Of a DNA stretch of 64,000 nucleotides, positions 24,501-33,300 are shown piece by piece. Under the pieces are notes generated by a model that was not told the origin of the DNA, did not search any database, and saw nothing but the letters and a program-made list of their open reading frames with translations. Every line of letters starts with the position of its first letter. Within the stretch, counting starts at the first letter, position 1. Both the position numbers and the translations under genes were made by a program. The stretch is from Helopsaltes ochotensis (lineage: Eukaryota; Chordata; Aves; Passeriformes; Locustellidae), in the NCBI GenBank assembly GCA_013400155.1, contig VXBM01001316.1, forward strand, positions 65,626 to 129,625, given 5' to 3'.

Positions 24501-27500
24501 CACATATGCATGTTTTCAGTTTGTGCTGCTTTATCATTTAGAACAGATAGAAACTATGTATTTCAGCACATATCTAGCATTTAAAAAAACATTTATTAAA
24601 TGTATTTTAGTTTTCTCTTTATGATGATAATTTACATTAGTACTAATGGAGCTGTGTATGCCCTCAAAAAGGAAAAAAAAAAGGCTACATTTGTAAAAAG
24701 TAGATAAAAAGTAGATTTAGACATCTACATAATGTTGACTTTATTACAAATATGAAATAAATGTTTTATGCAAGCTTATAAGAGCCCTGTAAATACCTTC
24801 TCATGAATTATTATTATACATAAAGAGATTTGTAATTTCAAAGATGAGACAAGCTTTACAGTCTATATTGTGTTTTAGGTCTTATGGGTTACTTCAGGGA
24901 TTTCAAATGAGCTAGTATTGATAAGAAAGGAATTATCTGCTAGCCCTATCTCTAGTGGAATCGTATCCAAGGACCACATGGGAGCTTCACTTGTAAGACA
25001 GTCTACAAATGCAACTGAAGATATGGTCCATGACACAAATCGTTCCTAGTTGATGGTGAGAAGTATCACAGAAAATGTAAGCATGTAAGTATGGCTAGAA
25101 TACATATTGTAGTGAACACGGCATACCTGAGTTCTCATTTATTAAATGTCCTTCAGCCATACTTAGGTGCACTTTGACCTGATGTAATTGTTTGGTTTGT
25201 TTTTTGTAGGCATCAAAAAACAGCAGAGTAAAGGATTTGTCAGAAATTATTCCCCTTTATTTGTTGCTGTCTTAAGCTCTGCTGGTACTCAAAGCCTTGT
25301 CTGCAGCTAAAAAGCAGTTCCAAAACGATTGTGCCAGAGAAAGGGAAAATCCCTCTGGGCTCAAATGCTGCAATATCTGCTAAGTATCTGTGTCTTTCCA
25401 CTGCAGTGAGCACCACACCATCATCCCACCACCAGACATTTCTTGGGATGCTGAGGGAGGAGGATCTGACCTATTCTGAGGTCAGAAGCAACCTTCTGGC
25501 TGTGCCTGACTCAGGACATGAGTCGGCTGTGGAAGGCATCCTCTCCCTGCAGGGAACCGCTGGAGGGGGAATGGAGCAACGCTGTTTAATAATTCTGTTG
25601 AGATAAGATTCTGGTTTAATCTCTAAGCAGCAGATTGGTAACTCTGGTGTCAGAATCTCACTTTTGTAAAACAGTCTCAGTGGAAGAGCTGAGATTGCTC
25701 CCAGTGGGGAGGTTTTGTCCAAAGCCTTTCTGAGCTTTCTTTCTGCCAGCGGGTATGGACATGAGAAAACACTCATTTAAGCAGTTGCACACCCCGCGAA
25801 AGGAAAGTGCAGCTTCACGGACAAATTTCAGCCTTAAAACCAACTTCGGAGTGCTAAGGCAGACTCAGCCTCAGCAGTTGCCCAGGGTAAATGACAACAA
25901 GAAATGCAAGCGTGGGTGCAGGCTGAATTCTTCAGAGGATACAAATAGGGTCTGCCAATGGACTTTGCCTCGGCCAGGCTGGTCGATGCCTCCATGTCCA
26001 GGGGTGTGGGGGGCTGCATGGGGAAAGGCTGTCCTGACACCCTCCGCCAGGACCGTCAAGGAAGTAGTCACAGAATTATAGAATCAAACTTGGTTGGAAA
26101 AGACCTCTAAGATCACCGATTCCAACTGCTGAGCTGCGGGCTACCCGCAGTCTGCGGTGCGGATGGGGAGGAGACGCGGGGCAGGAACAGACTCGGCGCT
26201 CGGAGGCGGGGTGGGCCCTGACCGGGGAAGGGGCCCCCGGCCGGCGGGGACTGCCCGCGCCCTCGTCGACACTTACGCTGATCTTCGTGCCGTCGCTGTC
26301 CAGGTCCCGCTCGGGCAGGAGCTCCACCTGCAGGGAAAGGAGCGCCGCCGTGGGTCTCCGGCCCCCGCCCGCTCCGCGCCCCGCTCNNNNNNNNNNNNNN
26401 NNNNNNNNNNNNNNNNNNNNNNNNNNNNNNNNNNNNNNNNNNNNNNNNNNNNNNNNNNNNNNNNNNNNNNNNNNNNNNNNNNNNNNNNNNNNNNNNNNNN
26501 NNNNNNNNNNNNNNNNNNNNNNNNNNNNNNNNNNNNNNNNNNNNNNNNNNNNNNNNNNNNNNNNNNNNNNNNNNNNNNNNNCCCTCCCTCCTCGCAGGGG
26601 CGCCTTTTGCCGAGCCCGGTGAGGAGATAGCAGCGGCCATAGGGAGGAGCGTCCCCGGATGGCCACGTGAGTGGACATGGCTCTTCCTGTCCCGCTCAGA
26701 AGGATGAAGTCACGCTGTTGACTGATTTGGGGTTTTTACTGCTTTAGGGTGAATGGTTCCCCCCTGCCTCCCCTGCCCCCCTCCTGCCTGTGCCCTCCTG
26801 TGGCAGCTGCATATGGAGTTAGGGCTGCCAACTCGACTGCGCTAGCTGGAAATTGGAAGGCACGTGTAGGACCTTGCCACACGGGAAATACAAAATTCCC
26901 ACGAAGAGCAATCTTTCAACAGTTGTTTTCCAAGAGAAAATGACATAGAGAGCAACAACAATTAAAAAAAAATAAAAAATAATAATAAAAAAGGAGGTAT
27001 GAGGAAATAGACTTTGGAAAACGTGTGGTTTTGTAAACAGCCCTAGCTGCATCGTGGAAGTCAGGCACCAAAGCCACCAACCCCTGAGGTGGGCATTTTT
27101 CTCTGCAGGTTCCTGCTCTGTTATTTCATATTCAAAATTAAGTCCCAAGAGAGATACAGAACCTCTCTGCTCCTTCCCTCTGCTCTTCCCTTCTTTCCTT
27201 CTCCCCTTTCCCCCCCATTCTTTCTGTAGCATTCTCCAGGTGGCTTTAGGACCCCATGGCAGAGGGTCAGTACCTGAGTGCCTGTCACCTCAGCTCCAGC
27301 CTCTGGGTCCTCAGCTGCCCGCAGAAACCACCACTGGATTTCAAGGTACACCGAAGTAGAGCCACTTTGGAAAGCACAAGACATCTCCACGTTTTGCCCT
27401 TCTGTGGCCGTGACATTTCGGGGAAACTCTGTGAATTTTGCTGTAAAAAAAAAAAAAAAGCATAACATATTGCTACCTGCTAATCATTTATGTTCCATTT

Positions 27501-29093
27501 CTTGTGTTGTCTTTTTTATTGTTCCCTCCTCCCATACCTTTTTTAATTCTCTGTTTTCTTTTCTTATTCCCACTCTTTTATTTTTTTTTTTCCCCGAGTT
27601 GCCCACGCATTATCTCCCCTGGGTTTTCTCACACCCAGGTATGTTTTCCTCCCTTATGCACAAATCCACCCTCTTTACACTCTCAATCCTGCCCCTGGGA
27701 AATGCTATAGATCCCCCTGCTTGCTCCCATGAGCTGGTGAAGTTTCACATAATTAGGTCCGAATACCCTTGGGCAGAATGCAGTGTTTCACCAGACTTAC
27801 TGAAGGATTTTGTACAAGACCACTTTAGGAGAGCGAAAAAAATCAGACTGATTTATTGTATTTTGTAGGTCTGAGCTGCAGACTTTTAAACTGTTAAACG
27901 TTCCACAGCAGCTGTTGGCACAGGCATCTCTGGGCACTCTTCTGAGTGAGTGTTGCAGTCACTCCTGAAATGTCCTTTTCAAAGGCTTTACCTGACTTAG
28001 TCAGATTCTGAGAACCTCTGCTTGCATAATCAGACCAAAAATCAATTCACCTTCTGTTTCTCAGTCCCAGCAGACACTTTCTAGAACTAACCTTCATATT
28101 TGTATCTCAGTCTTTCAACAAACAGGATATGCCCATTTCAGTTTACCGCTGCTAGGTATAAAAGCTAATGTCGATAGACATTGTCCAAGACATCGGTAAT
28201 TCTCTAAGTCTCAGTATTTACTTCCTTCTCATCCTTCCTATCACTCGCTCTAAAATTGTGCAGCATAATGAATCATGATAGTCAAGTGAGGGGGACTGCA
28301 GACAAGCAATCTAATAAATAAATGCTGTGGTTCAAGAAGAGGAAAATATGGAAAGACTCTGCAATGTCTCTGTCTGTTATGAATTGCTACAGATTGACTA
28401 GAGCATATTATGATCTGAAGGAAATGTGATGAGAAAGAAATATTGCTCATTGTCTCCTCCCCTCTCCCCCTCTCTCTATACAGTCTTCCTAGCCAACCTG
28501 GAATTGGTGGGATAATTTGGTAAGCAGTGTTACTTCTCTTTCCCTTTACATTTGTGCCTGGCAACGAGTACTTTAAAAGCTGCTAGCTTTATATTCCACG
28601 GTGCCCCTTTTTCTGACACCCACCCCCACCAGCCAGCCACTGCTAGCCACCGAGTTAAACTGCCAAAAGGACCGTGCATTTTGTGTGTTCGGGGTTAGTA
28701 AGTTTGTTTTGGTTGGGTCTTTTTCGGTTTGCTCCTTCTCTCCCCTTCTGGTCAGTGCGTGTGAGCGGCGTGGGGACACGGAGGGGAATAGTGCCGGCAT
28801 CCCCGCGGTGGCAGCGCCAGGCGCAAAGCCGCGGGGGGCTGCGGGCAGGGCAGGGCGAGCGGGGGGAGGCGGGCAGGAGGTGGGAGGGGGCAGCAGGACC
28901 CGCGGGGACAGTGGGATCTGGGATCTGTCCGTGGTGCTGACGGCGGCGCCGCAGACTCGGGGTCCCGAACAACCGGCTCCTGCAGCGCCGGGGCTGCTTG
29001 AAATGCAAGGCGCGCCTTTCGGCCGAGAGGGAGGGAGGGAGCGAGCCGACGGGGGTGGGGGAGGTATTCAAAGAAGTCGGTTTTGGGGGGGGT

Positions 29094-29138
<45 letters not shown>

Positions 29139-29765
29139 GTGTGGGGAGAGTGGTAGAAATGCATATAGGGACGGAATAGGAATGAGGGTCTGACTCTGAG
29201 GATTGCAGGATAATAAGAGAGGAAAGGGAACGCAGCGAGGAAGGAGACTGCAATATTTTAAGAGAAGCAGTAGGCTTAGCCAGCCGGTACTTGGTCTGAA
29301 TGCAATAATTATGCATGCACGGGTAGGTGTTTATTGTATGCAAACATGCCTGTGTAACAACATGCACAACCCAAACACATACAAGTCCATTCCCCAGCAC
29401 CCCTTCACTCTTTTGCAAGGTGCCTGTTATTTCCCTCTTTACATTTAAGTAAAAAAAGCCTTTTATATTTCCACTTTGGGAAACTTCTCACTTCTTTACC
29501 TATTTACAGACAATTTTGTCTGTGCAAACTAAATGTAAACCTGATGCTTGGCGTCCTCACCTCTTACATGTTTTTCTTCTTTTCCCCTTTCTTCCTTTCC
29601 TCACCCCCCTCCCCACCCCAATCCTGTTCTCATTCTGTTTTAGCATAGCAAACCAGACACACATATTTGACAATAAGTGATCTTACCTTGGGTAGAAAGT
29701 CCTTGTTGAATATACATAACTGAAAAGAAAATGAATCCAATATAAGCTAGGAAGATCCCCATCAT
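6563..29765 (-). CDS. VSTM2A: VSTM2A, secreted V-set immunoglobulin-domain protein (whole five-exon gene)
   Basis: This is a spliced gene on the minus strand. The CDS is the complement of 6563-6651, 22567-22903, 26277-26327, 27274-27440 and 29687-29765. These total 723 nt, or 240 codons plus TAA, close to the mammalian VSTM2A length as I recall it. Every junction is GT-AG and the phases agree (1, 0, 0, 1). Residues 1 to about 25 form a hydrophobic signal peptide. Residues about 27-149 form a V-set Ig domain with Cys48 (VEMSCAF), the Trp63-Trp64 core (EIQWWF) and the DEGLYEC motif ending in Cys127, which should pair with Cys48. N-glycosylation sequons lie at Asn35 (NVT) and Asn175 (NIS). The tail from about 150 to 240 is polar, basic and Ser/Pro-rich with no membrane segment, which fits secretion. 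From the literature, VSTM2A is expressed in brain and adipose precursors and has been linked to BMP and Wnt signalling. That role is family knowledge and is not visible here. Confidence 0.96.
10574..10596. repeat. Short perfect inverted repeat (9-bp arms, 5-base loop)
   Basis: CATGCCTGA at 10574-10582 and TCAGGCATG at 10588-10596 are exact reverse complements separated by ATGAA. It lies inside intron 4 and has no known function. Confidence 0.8.
14845..14867. repeat. Poly(A) run of 23
   Basis: Uninterrupted A homopolymer in intron 4. Confidence 0.9.
18509..18575. repeat. Adjacent poly(A)29 and poly(T)31 inverted pair
   Basis: A29 at 18509-18537, then a seven-base spacer (TTAAAAA), then T31 at 18545-18575. 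The two runs can fold back on each other completely. Such A/T palindromes are unstable in cloning and sequencing, so the exact lengths are doubtful. Confidence 0.9.
22567..22903 (-). CDS. VSTM2A: VSTM2A coding exon 4 (second half of Ig V domain and tail)
   Basis: The exon is 337 nt, entered in phase 0 and left in phase 1. The acceptor is TTTGCAG and the donor is GTATGG at 22566-22561. It encodes residues 100-211, starting TVKVQGNDISHKLQISKV. The canonical Ig motif DEGLYEC contains Cys127. After the domain come the conserved-looking segment FEASPMWLQDMKPRKN, a second sequon (Asn175, NIS), and a Ser/Pro/Ala/Lys-rich stretch ending KIPKQSPQS. If the donor is not used, the frame stays open for 29 more codons and stops at 22478, which would give a different C-terminus. 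Confidence 0.96.
22904..26276 (-). other. VSTM2A intron 3 (3.4 kb)
   Basis: This intron runs from the exon 3 donor GTAAGT to the exon 4 acceptor TTTGCAG. It is mostly AT-rich, becomes GC-richer from about 25300, and contains a CR1 fragment at 26069-26130. The stretch 25320-26060 is of mixed composition and holds open frames on both strands, but I recognise no protein in them. Confidence 0.85.
26069..26130 (-). mobile_element. CR1 LINE 3'-end fragment (truncated)
   Basis: The plus strand reads ACAGAATTATAGAATCA, then TTGGTTGGAAAAGACCTCTA and AGATCACCGATTCCAACT. This is the reverse complement of the avian CR1 3' end, with its TTCCAACC and ATTCTATG-type terminal repeat, so the element lies on the minus strand. 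Only about 60 bases remain, which is the usual severe 5' truncation. It sits in VSTM2A intron 3 about 150 bases from exon 3. Confidence 0.85.
26277..26327 (-). CDS. VSTM2A: VSTM2A coding exon 3 (17-codon exon)
   Basis: A 51-nt exon in phase 0-0 encodes VELLPERDLDSDGTKIS (residues 83-99), the middle strands of the V domain. The acceptor is CCCTGCAG and the donor is GTAAGT at 26276-26271. It is very GC-rich compared with the rest of the gene and lies only about 60 bases from a 195-base gap of Ns. Because its length is a multiple of three, skipping it would keep the reading frame. Confidence 0.94.
26328..27273 (-). other. VSTM2A intron 2 (about 0.95 kb, contains gap)
   Basis: This intron lies between the exon 2 donor GTACTG and the exon 3 acceptor CCCTGCAG. 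Its size is only nominal because it includes the gap of Ns. Apart from the GC-rich gap edges it is unremarkable. Confidence 0.85.
26387..26581. other. Assembly gap, 195 Ns
   Basis: A run of N within VSTM2A intron 2, flanked on both sides by very GC-rich sequence. This is a typical dropout of a GC-rich segment. The true length is unknown. All 17 codons of exon 3 lie outside the gap. Confidence 0.98.
27274..27440 (-). CDS. VSTM2A: VSTM2A coding exon 2 (first half of Ig V domain)
   Basis: The exon is 167 nt, entered in phase 1 and left in phase 0. The acceptor is a poly-T tract followed by ACAG, and the donor is GTACTG at 27273-27268. It encodes residues 27-82, beginning AKFTEFPRNVTATEG. It carries the first Ig cysteine (Cys48) in VEMSCAF, the tryptophan pair in EIQWWF, and the sequon NVT at Asn35. 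The downstream part (AAEDPEAGAEVTGTQ) is a Gly/Ala/Glu-rich loop that I would expect to vary between species. The match to the VSTM2A Ig domain is very clear. Confidence 0.96.
28801..28814 (+). promoter_or_regulatory. CTCF-like core motif
   Basis: CCCCGCGGTGGCAG matches the published CTCF consensus CCGCGNGGNGGCAG at every position but one (C for G at position 3). It lies in a CpG island, where chance matches are more likely, so binding is unproven. Confidence 0.45.
28831..28890 (+). promoter_or_regulatory. G-run cluster, possible G-quadruplex
   Basis: At least six runs of three or more G with short loops (for example GCGGGCAGGGCAGGG and GGTGGGAGGGGG). The G-rich strand is the template strand of VSTM2A. 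Folding is inferred from the pattern only. Confidence 0.5.
28921..28941 (-). promoter_or_regulatory. RE1/NRSE, predicted REST (NRSF) binding site
   Basis: The minus strand reads TCAGCACCACGGACAG, an exact match to the core of the RE1 element. Over the full 21-bp consensus, 18 positions agree, and the mismatches are at the edges. REST represses neuronal genes outside the nervous system and often binds in CpG islands near the 5' end of its targets, as here. VSTM2A is brain-enriched in mammals, so the site fits its expression. A match of this quality is very unlikely by chance in a window this size. Confidence 0.8.
29095..29137. repeat. Poly(T) run of 43
   Basis: T homopolymer directly after a G-rich stretch at the edge of the intron 1 CpG island. 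Its length is likely imprecise. Confidence 0.9.
29687..29765 (-). CDS. VSTM2A: VSTM2A coding exon 1 (start codon and signal peptide)
   Basis: Read on the minus strand, the exon begins ATG ATG GGG and encodes MMGIFLAYIGF, then IFFSVMYIQQGLSTQ. It ends with one base of a split Ala codon before a GTAAGA donor at 29686-29681. The 26 residues are a typical signal peptide, with a short start, a hydrophobic core rich in Phe, Ile and Leu, and a polar end. The first of two adjacent Met codons was chosen because the family protein starts with MMGIF. The second would remove only one residue. A run of 18 T (minus strand) lies about 28 bases upstream of the ATG, and no splice acceptor is visible between them, so the 5' UTR probably continues through it. 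Confidence 0.95.
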
Positions 29766-30300
29766 TCCAAGATGAAGAAGTCACATCAGGGTAAAAAAAA
29801 AAAAAAAAAATCCAAAGGTGTCCTCAAAAGAGAAAGAACTGATATGTAACTGTATGTATGTATTTCAAATATCTGAACAGAAAGAAATTTGCAATCTTAC
29901 AAAAAGACTCTGTATTGTAGCCCTAGCTGCGACACTGGCAGCATTCTGCTGCTCAGTGGAGCCTTTTTCTTTGAGAAGAGCGAGTATTGCAATACAGTGT
30001 GGTTCAGATGAGCTGTCTCAGGCGCTGTGTTGCTTGAAGTCCAGATACAGACTAAAAAAAACACAAACCGTTGAAAAGTGGGTATCAGCTGCCTTCTGTG
30101 CCTTTTTTCAGCTACCTGGCAGCTTCGTCCAACGTCAGCTCTTGCTGCTCAGGATGGCGTGATGACTGCCCTCCCTACACACTGATCTAGCTTGGGAAGA
30201 GAGGAGTAGGGGAAAGAAAAGGAGGGGGGCAGGGGGGGAAAGAGAAGTCTACTGTGCTTGTATTGCTACAACTTTTCTTTCTAATGGCTCCGATAATGCC
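29766..30300 (-). promoter_or_regulatory. Presumed VSTM2A 5' UTR and promoter-proximal region
   Basis: This is the DNA immediately upstream of the start codon on the minus strand. It includes an 18-base T run (minus strand) at 29793-29810 and a purine-rich tract (plus strand) at about 30195-30247. No clear TATA box at a sensible distance was identified, and the transcription start cannot be placed. Assignment is by position only. Confidence 0.4.
30195..30247. repeat. Polypurine tract
   Basis: Almost pure A/G on the plus strand, including GGAGGGGGGCAGGGGGGGAA, about 0.45 kb upstream of the VSTM2A start codon. Confidence 0.7.
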
Positions 30301-33300
30301 TTTAACCCTTCCCTCTCCCTCCCCATGCTCTACACCTCTACCTTTCTAACTTCTACTGCCTTTGATGCTGGGGTAGATCTGTGGGTTTTTTGATGGGTTT
30401 TTATTTTGTTTCCCTGGGGATTTTGGTTTTTTGGGGGGGTTGTTTTTTGGTGGTTTTTTTGTTTTTGTTTTTTTTTTTTTTTCTGAATAGTGTACAGCTT
30501 ATGACAGTGGGAGCGTCTTTCTTTTTTGATGTAATCTTCGGTCTTTCATCCCAAAACACTCAGTGGCTAAGAGGGCAATGCAGTGGTTTGATTTTTGGTG
30601 AGTTAAGCTGTTTCTGTTTTCTCCTTTTTCATTCCCTCTTAAGAATCTGAGGGGAAAATAGTTACTCAGTAATCCTGTCGCACTTGCTATTGCCTGCTCC
30701 AAATAACTGTGCTTCTAGCATCTTACATTAAAATTACTTCATTTTGTTTTCAAAGGCAGATAAAGAGGATGATGCTTAGAGTGTGCTTAGGTTGCCTTAT
30801 ACACATTTCTACAGAAGAATATTTAGCTAGATAGAAATGGATATTCATATCTTACAGATTGCTCACACTAATGGATATATTTATGTACACCAGAGAAGGT
30901 GTTTACTGTATATTAAAGAATTCTTTCTCCTGCAGTGAATATTTTCTTCCTTGTCCCCTGTTTTCTGCCTATGTATATTAATAATATTCAGATAAGAGAC
31001 TAAACTTGACAGTGTTAGGTATTCAAAACACCCTGAAACACGTCTGCACTGAGAGAAGTTCTCTGTCTGTAATCGCCCTGCTGCTTGCAGTAAGAAGCCA
31101 TCTAGGAAGTGCTGGTTGCACTAAGCAATCACCAAATACCTTCTGAAGGCTGGGACAAAGATTAAATAGAAACTGAAAAGAGCACCTGATAATCACTCAG
31201 ACAGCCAAATAGCTGAACTTAACTGCTAATCACAAACTAAAAAAAAGCTACAAGATGGTACCAAACTAAGAGAATTTTATCTGCATAGGCAGTATGTTTT
31301 TCTGGAACAGGACAGGTTCTGTCGTTCCTGGCACTGGGAGTGCAGCAGTTGCACAATGGCACAAAATGCAACTTTCACCTTACTCACTGCACTAGCCAAA
31401 TTATTGCATGCATACAAGACATCTGATACAGCTGCAGAGATCACTTTCAAGAACTAATGATATCTGACTGGAGAACAATCTTTTTATCTAAATTTTATCT
31501 TTTTCTTTTTCTTTTTTTTTTCATAATTGCATGAGTTTCCATTTTTATTTATGAAAATAAGGGAGCCATTTCTCCATGGCAATAGTTACTCCACTCATGT
31601 CATAACTTAAACTTAGCAATAATTCTGAGTAAAAAAATAATACAATAAATCAAATGTAATTTAAATAATTAAAATGATCCCCCACATGGGAAAACAATTG
31701 TGTTACTTGAAAGATTTCCTATTAGCACAGAGATTTAATTACTTTAAAGGAGGTCATGATGGATATATTCAAAACCAAAGAAAGTCTGTCAAACAAAAGA
31801 AAAGCACCAGTCATTAAAGGTGGTAGACCTAAATTATCTGAAATAGTCAAGGTTTGTCAGTTATTCAATGATTAAATACACACTGTAGAGATCTTTACAG
31901 GTGCAGACGGTAAATGTTTCAATAATTTCTATAAAAGAAATCAGTTCCTTTTCAGATGGGTGGCCAAAATCCTAAGTCACTCATGAAAATGAAGGCTGAT
32001 TATAGGATTCACTTCAAACCCATGTACGTCATCAGTAATCAGTTGAAATTACAAATTGGAGACATATTATTAGTAGCCAAGTTAAATGTAAATTAGACAG
32101 GAGGAAAAAGAATATAAGCAGTATCACCTGGTTTAGAAGGAAAGCAGAAAACAAAAACAGATCACATTTTTTCCTCGTTTATTTGCCTTATTCCAATTCA
32201 AGACACTTGATAGGTAAATCTAATTTTATCAATTTGTAATCTAGGAGCAAGAATAATTCTCCCAAATATCTTGCAGTCAATGGAACAAATGAAATCTTAA
32301 ATTACTGTCCCAGGGACATACAAAATAGTATATATACTTATTAAAATATCAGAACTGAGGACGTATTAGGAAATGGATTTAATGGACAGAATACTATAAC
32401 TTGGTTACATATTTATTATTTTTGTTTTATTCATGTGCTGCAACAAGCCATATGATTCTATGAAATACTTCAAATAGAAAGCAGAAGTAATCCACCTTTA
32501 GTTATCAATGTTAAATTTCACCATGATGAGTGTGACTTCTCCACAATCAACCATGCTGTATGAATCTGGGCAGTGAATTTGTCTAGTTACCTTGTGTGAA
32601 ATCTCTGCCTTTTGTGCTGTAGAAAGAGTTTTAATGTAGTCTAACCTAAGTGAGAAGTATCAGTGGTGCTTTATAACACCAATGATATGGTTCATGTGTG
32701 CTTCCTGATGCCTTTTTTCCTTCCTCTAAATGATTCTAACACCTGAAGCATCACTGGACATCCTCTCAGGTTAGAAAAAAAAATGTCCACGCACAGTGGA
32801 ATTACTTTTCACACATGCCAGTGACATGTAATAATGGAAGACATGTATGATGCCTTGGAGCTGAATTACATAGATCTCTTCTGTATCTTACTATGGCTTC
32901 AATACATGTTCCAGATCAAATCCTCATTCAAATCAGGAATGGCTCTGCATGTTCATCACTCTGCCCAGCTTACAGATCCTAGGTCTGTGCATATGTTCTA
33001 ACTCTTAAGGAAAAAAGTGAATATGGAGGTTGTGATTCCAAGCTCTGTAAAGGTGAGAAATGAAAGTTAATGTTCATCTAATCAGCAATAAGGTTGGAGT
33101 CTTTAGTCCCATAAAGACATGGACTAATACGGGCTGCCTTGCCCTGCAGGAAACTGATCAGCTCATGTTTGAGACCATGACTGTGTTACTATCCAGCAAG
33201 CTAAATAAAAACAAAATAAGGGTTTTTAATTTTTTTTTTCCTTTTGACTGTTTGCTATTTTCAGCTTTTCTTTTTCCGTCATTATTTCAAAGATTTCTTC

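Larger units (their letters stand above)
26131..26640. promoter_or_regulatory. GC-rich, CpG-dense block around VSTM2A exon 3
   Basis: Dense CpG dinucleotides and high GC from just after the CR1 fragment, through exon 3, to both edges of the gap of Ns. The surrounding DNA is AT-rich. It may be an intragenic CpG island, but part of the GC richness belongs to the exon and part is hidden by the gap. Confidence 0.6.
28740..29060. promoter_or_regulatory. CpG island in VSTM2A intron 1
   Basis: About 320 bases of high GC with many CpGs (for example GGCGGCGCCGC and AAGGCGCGCC) in otherwise AT-rich DNA. It lies 0.6-1.0 kb inside the gene from the start codon rather than over exon 1. It carries an RE1/REST match at 28921-28941 and a CTCF-like core at 28801-28814. 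It could be the 3' part of the promoter region, an intronic silencer or enhancer, or the promoter of an overlapping or antisense transcript. Confidence 0.75.
27441..29686 (-). other. VSTM2A intron 1 (2.2 kb)
   Basis: This intron runs from the exon 1 donor GTAAGA to the exon 2 acceptor ACAG behind a T-rich tract. It holds a CpG island at 28740-29060 and a 43-base T run at 29095-29137. Open frames in it come from CpG-rich and homopolymer sequence and are not called as genes. Confidence 0.85.

Noticed and set aside
25331..26081. Open frames of about 90 to 108 codons in the mixed-composition part of intron 3
   Set aside because: They overlap on both strands, match no family I know, and the last runs into the CR1 fragment.
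26076..26678. Long open frames spanning the gap of Ns
   Set aside because: They are kept open by the Ns and by GC-rich sequence. Only the 17 codons of exon 3 within them are supported.
28601..29179. Open frames of 169 to 192 codons on both strands of intron 1
   Set aside because: High GC removes stop codons by chance and the frames end in homopolymer translation. No domain is visible, and they lie in a CpG island inside an intron.
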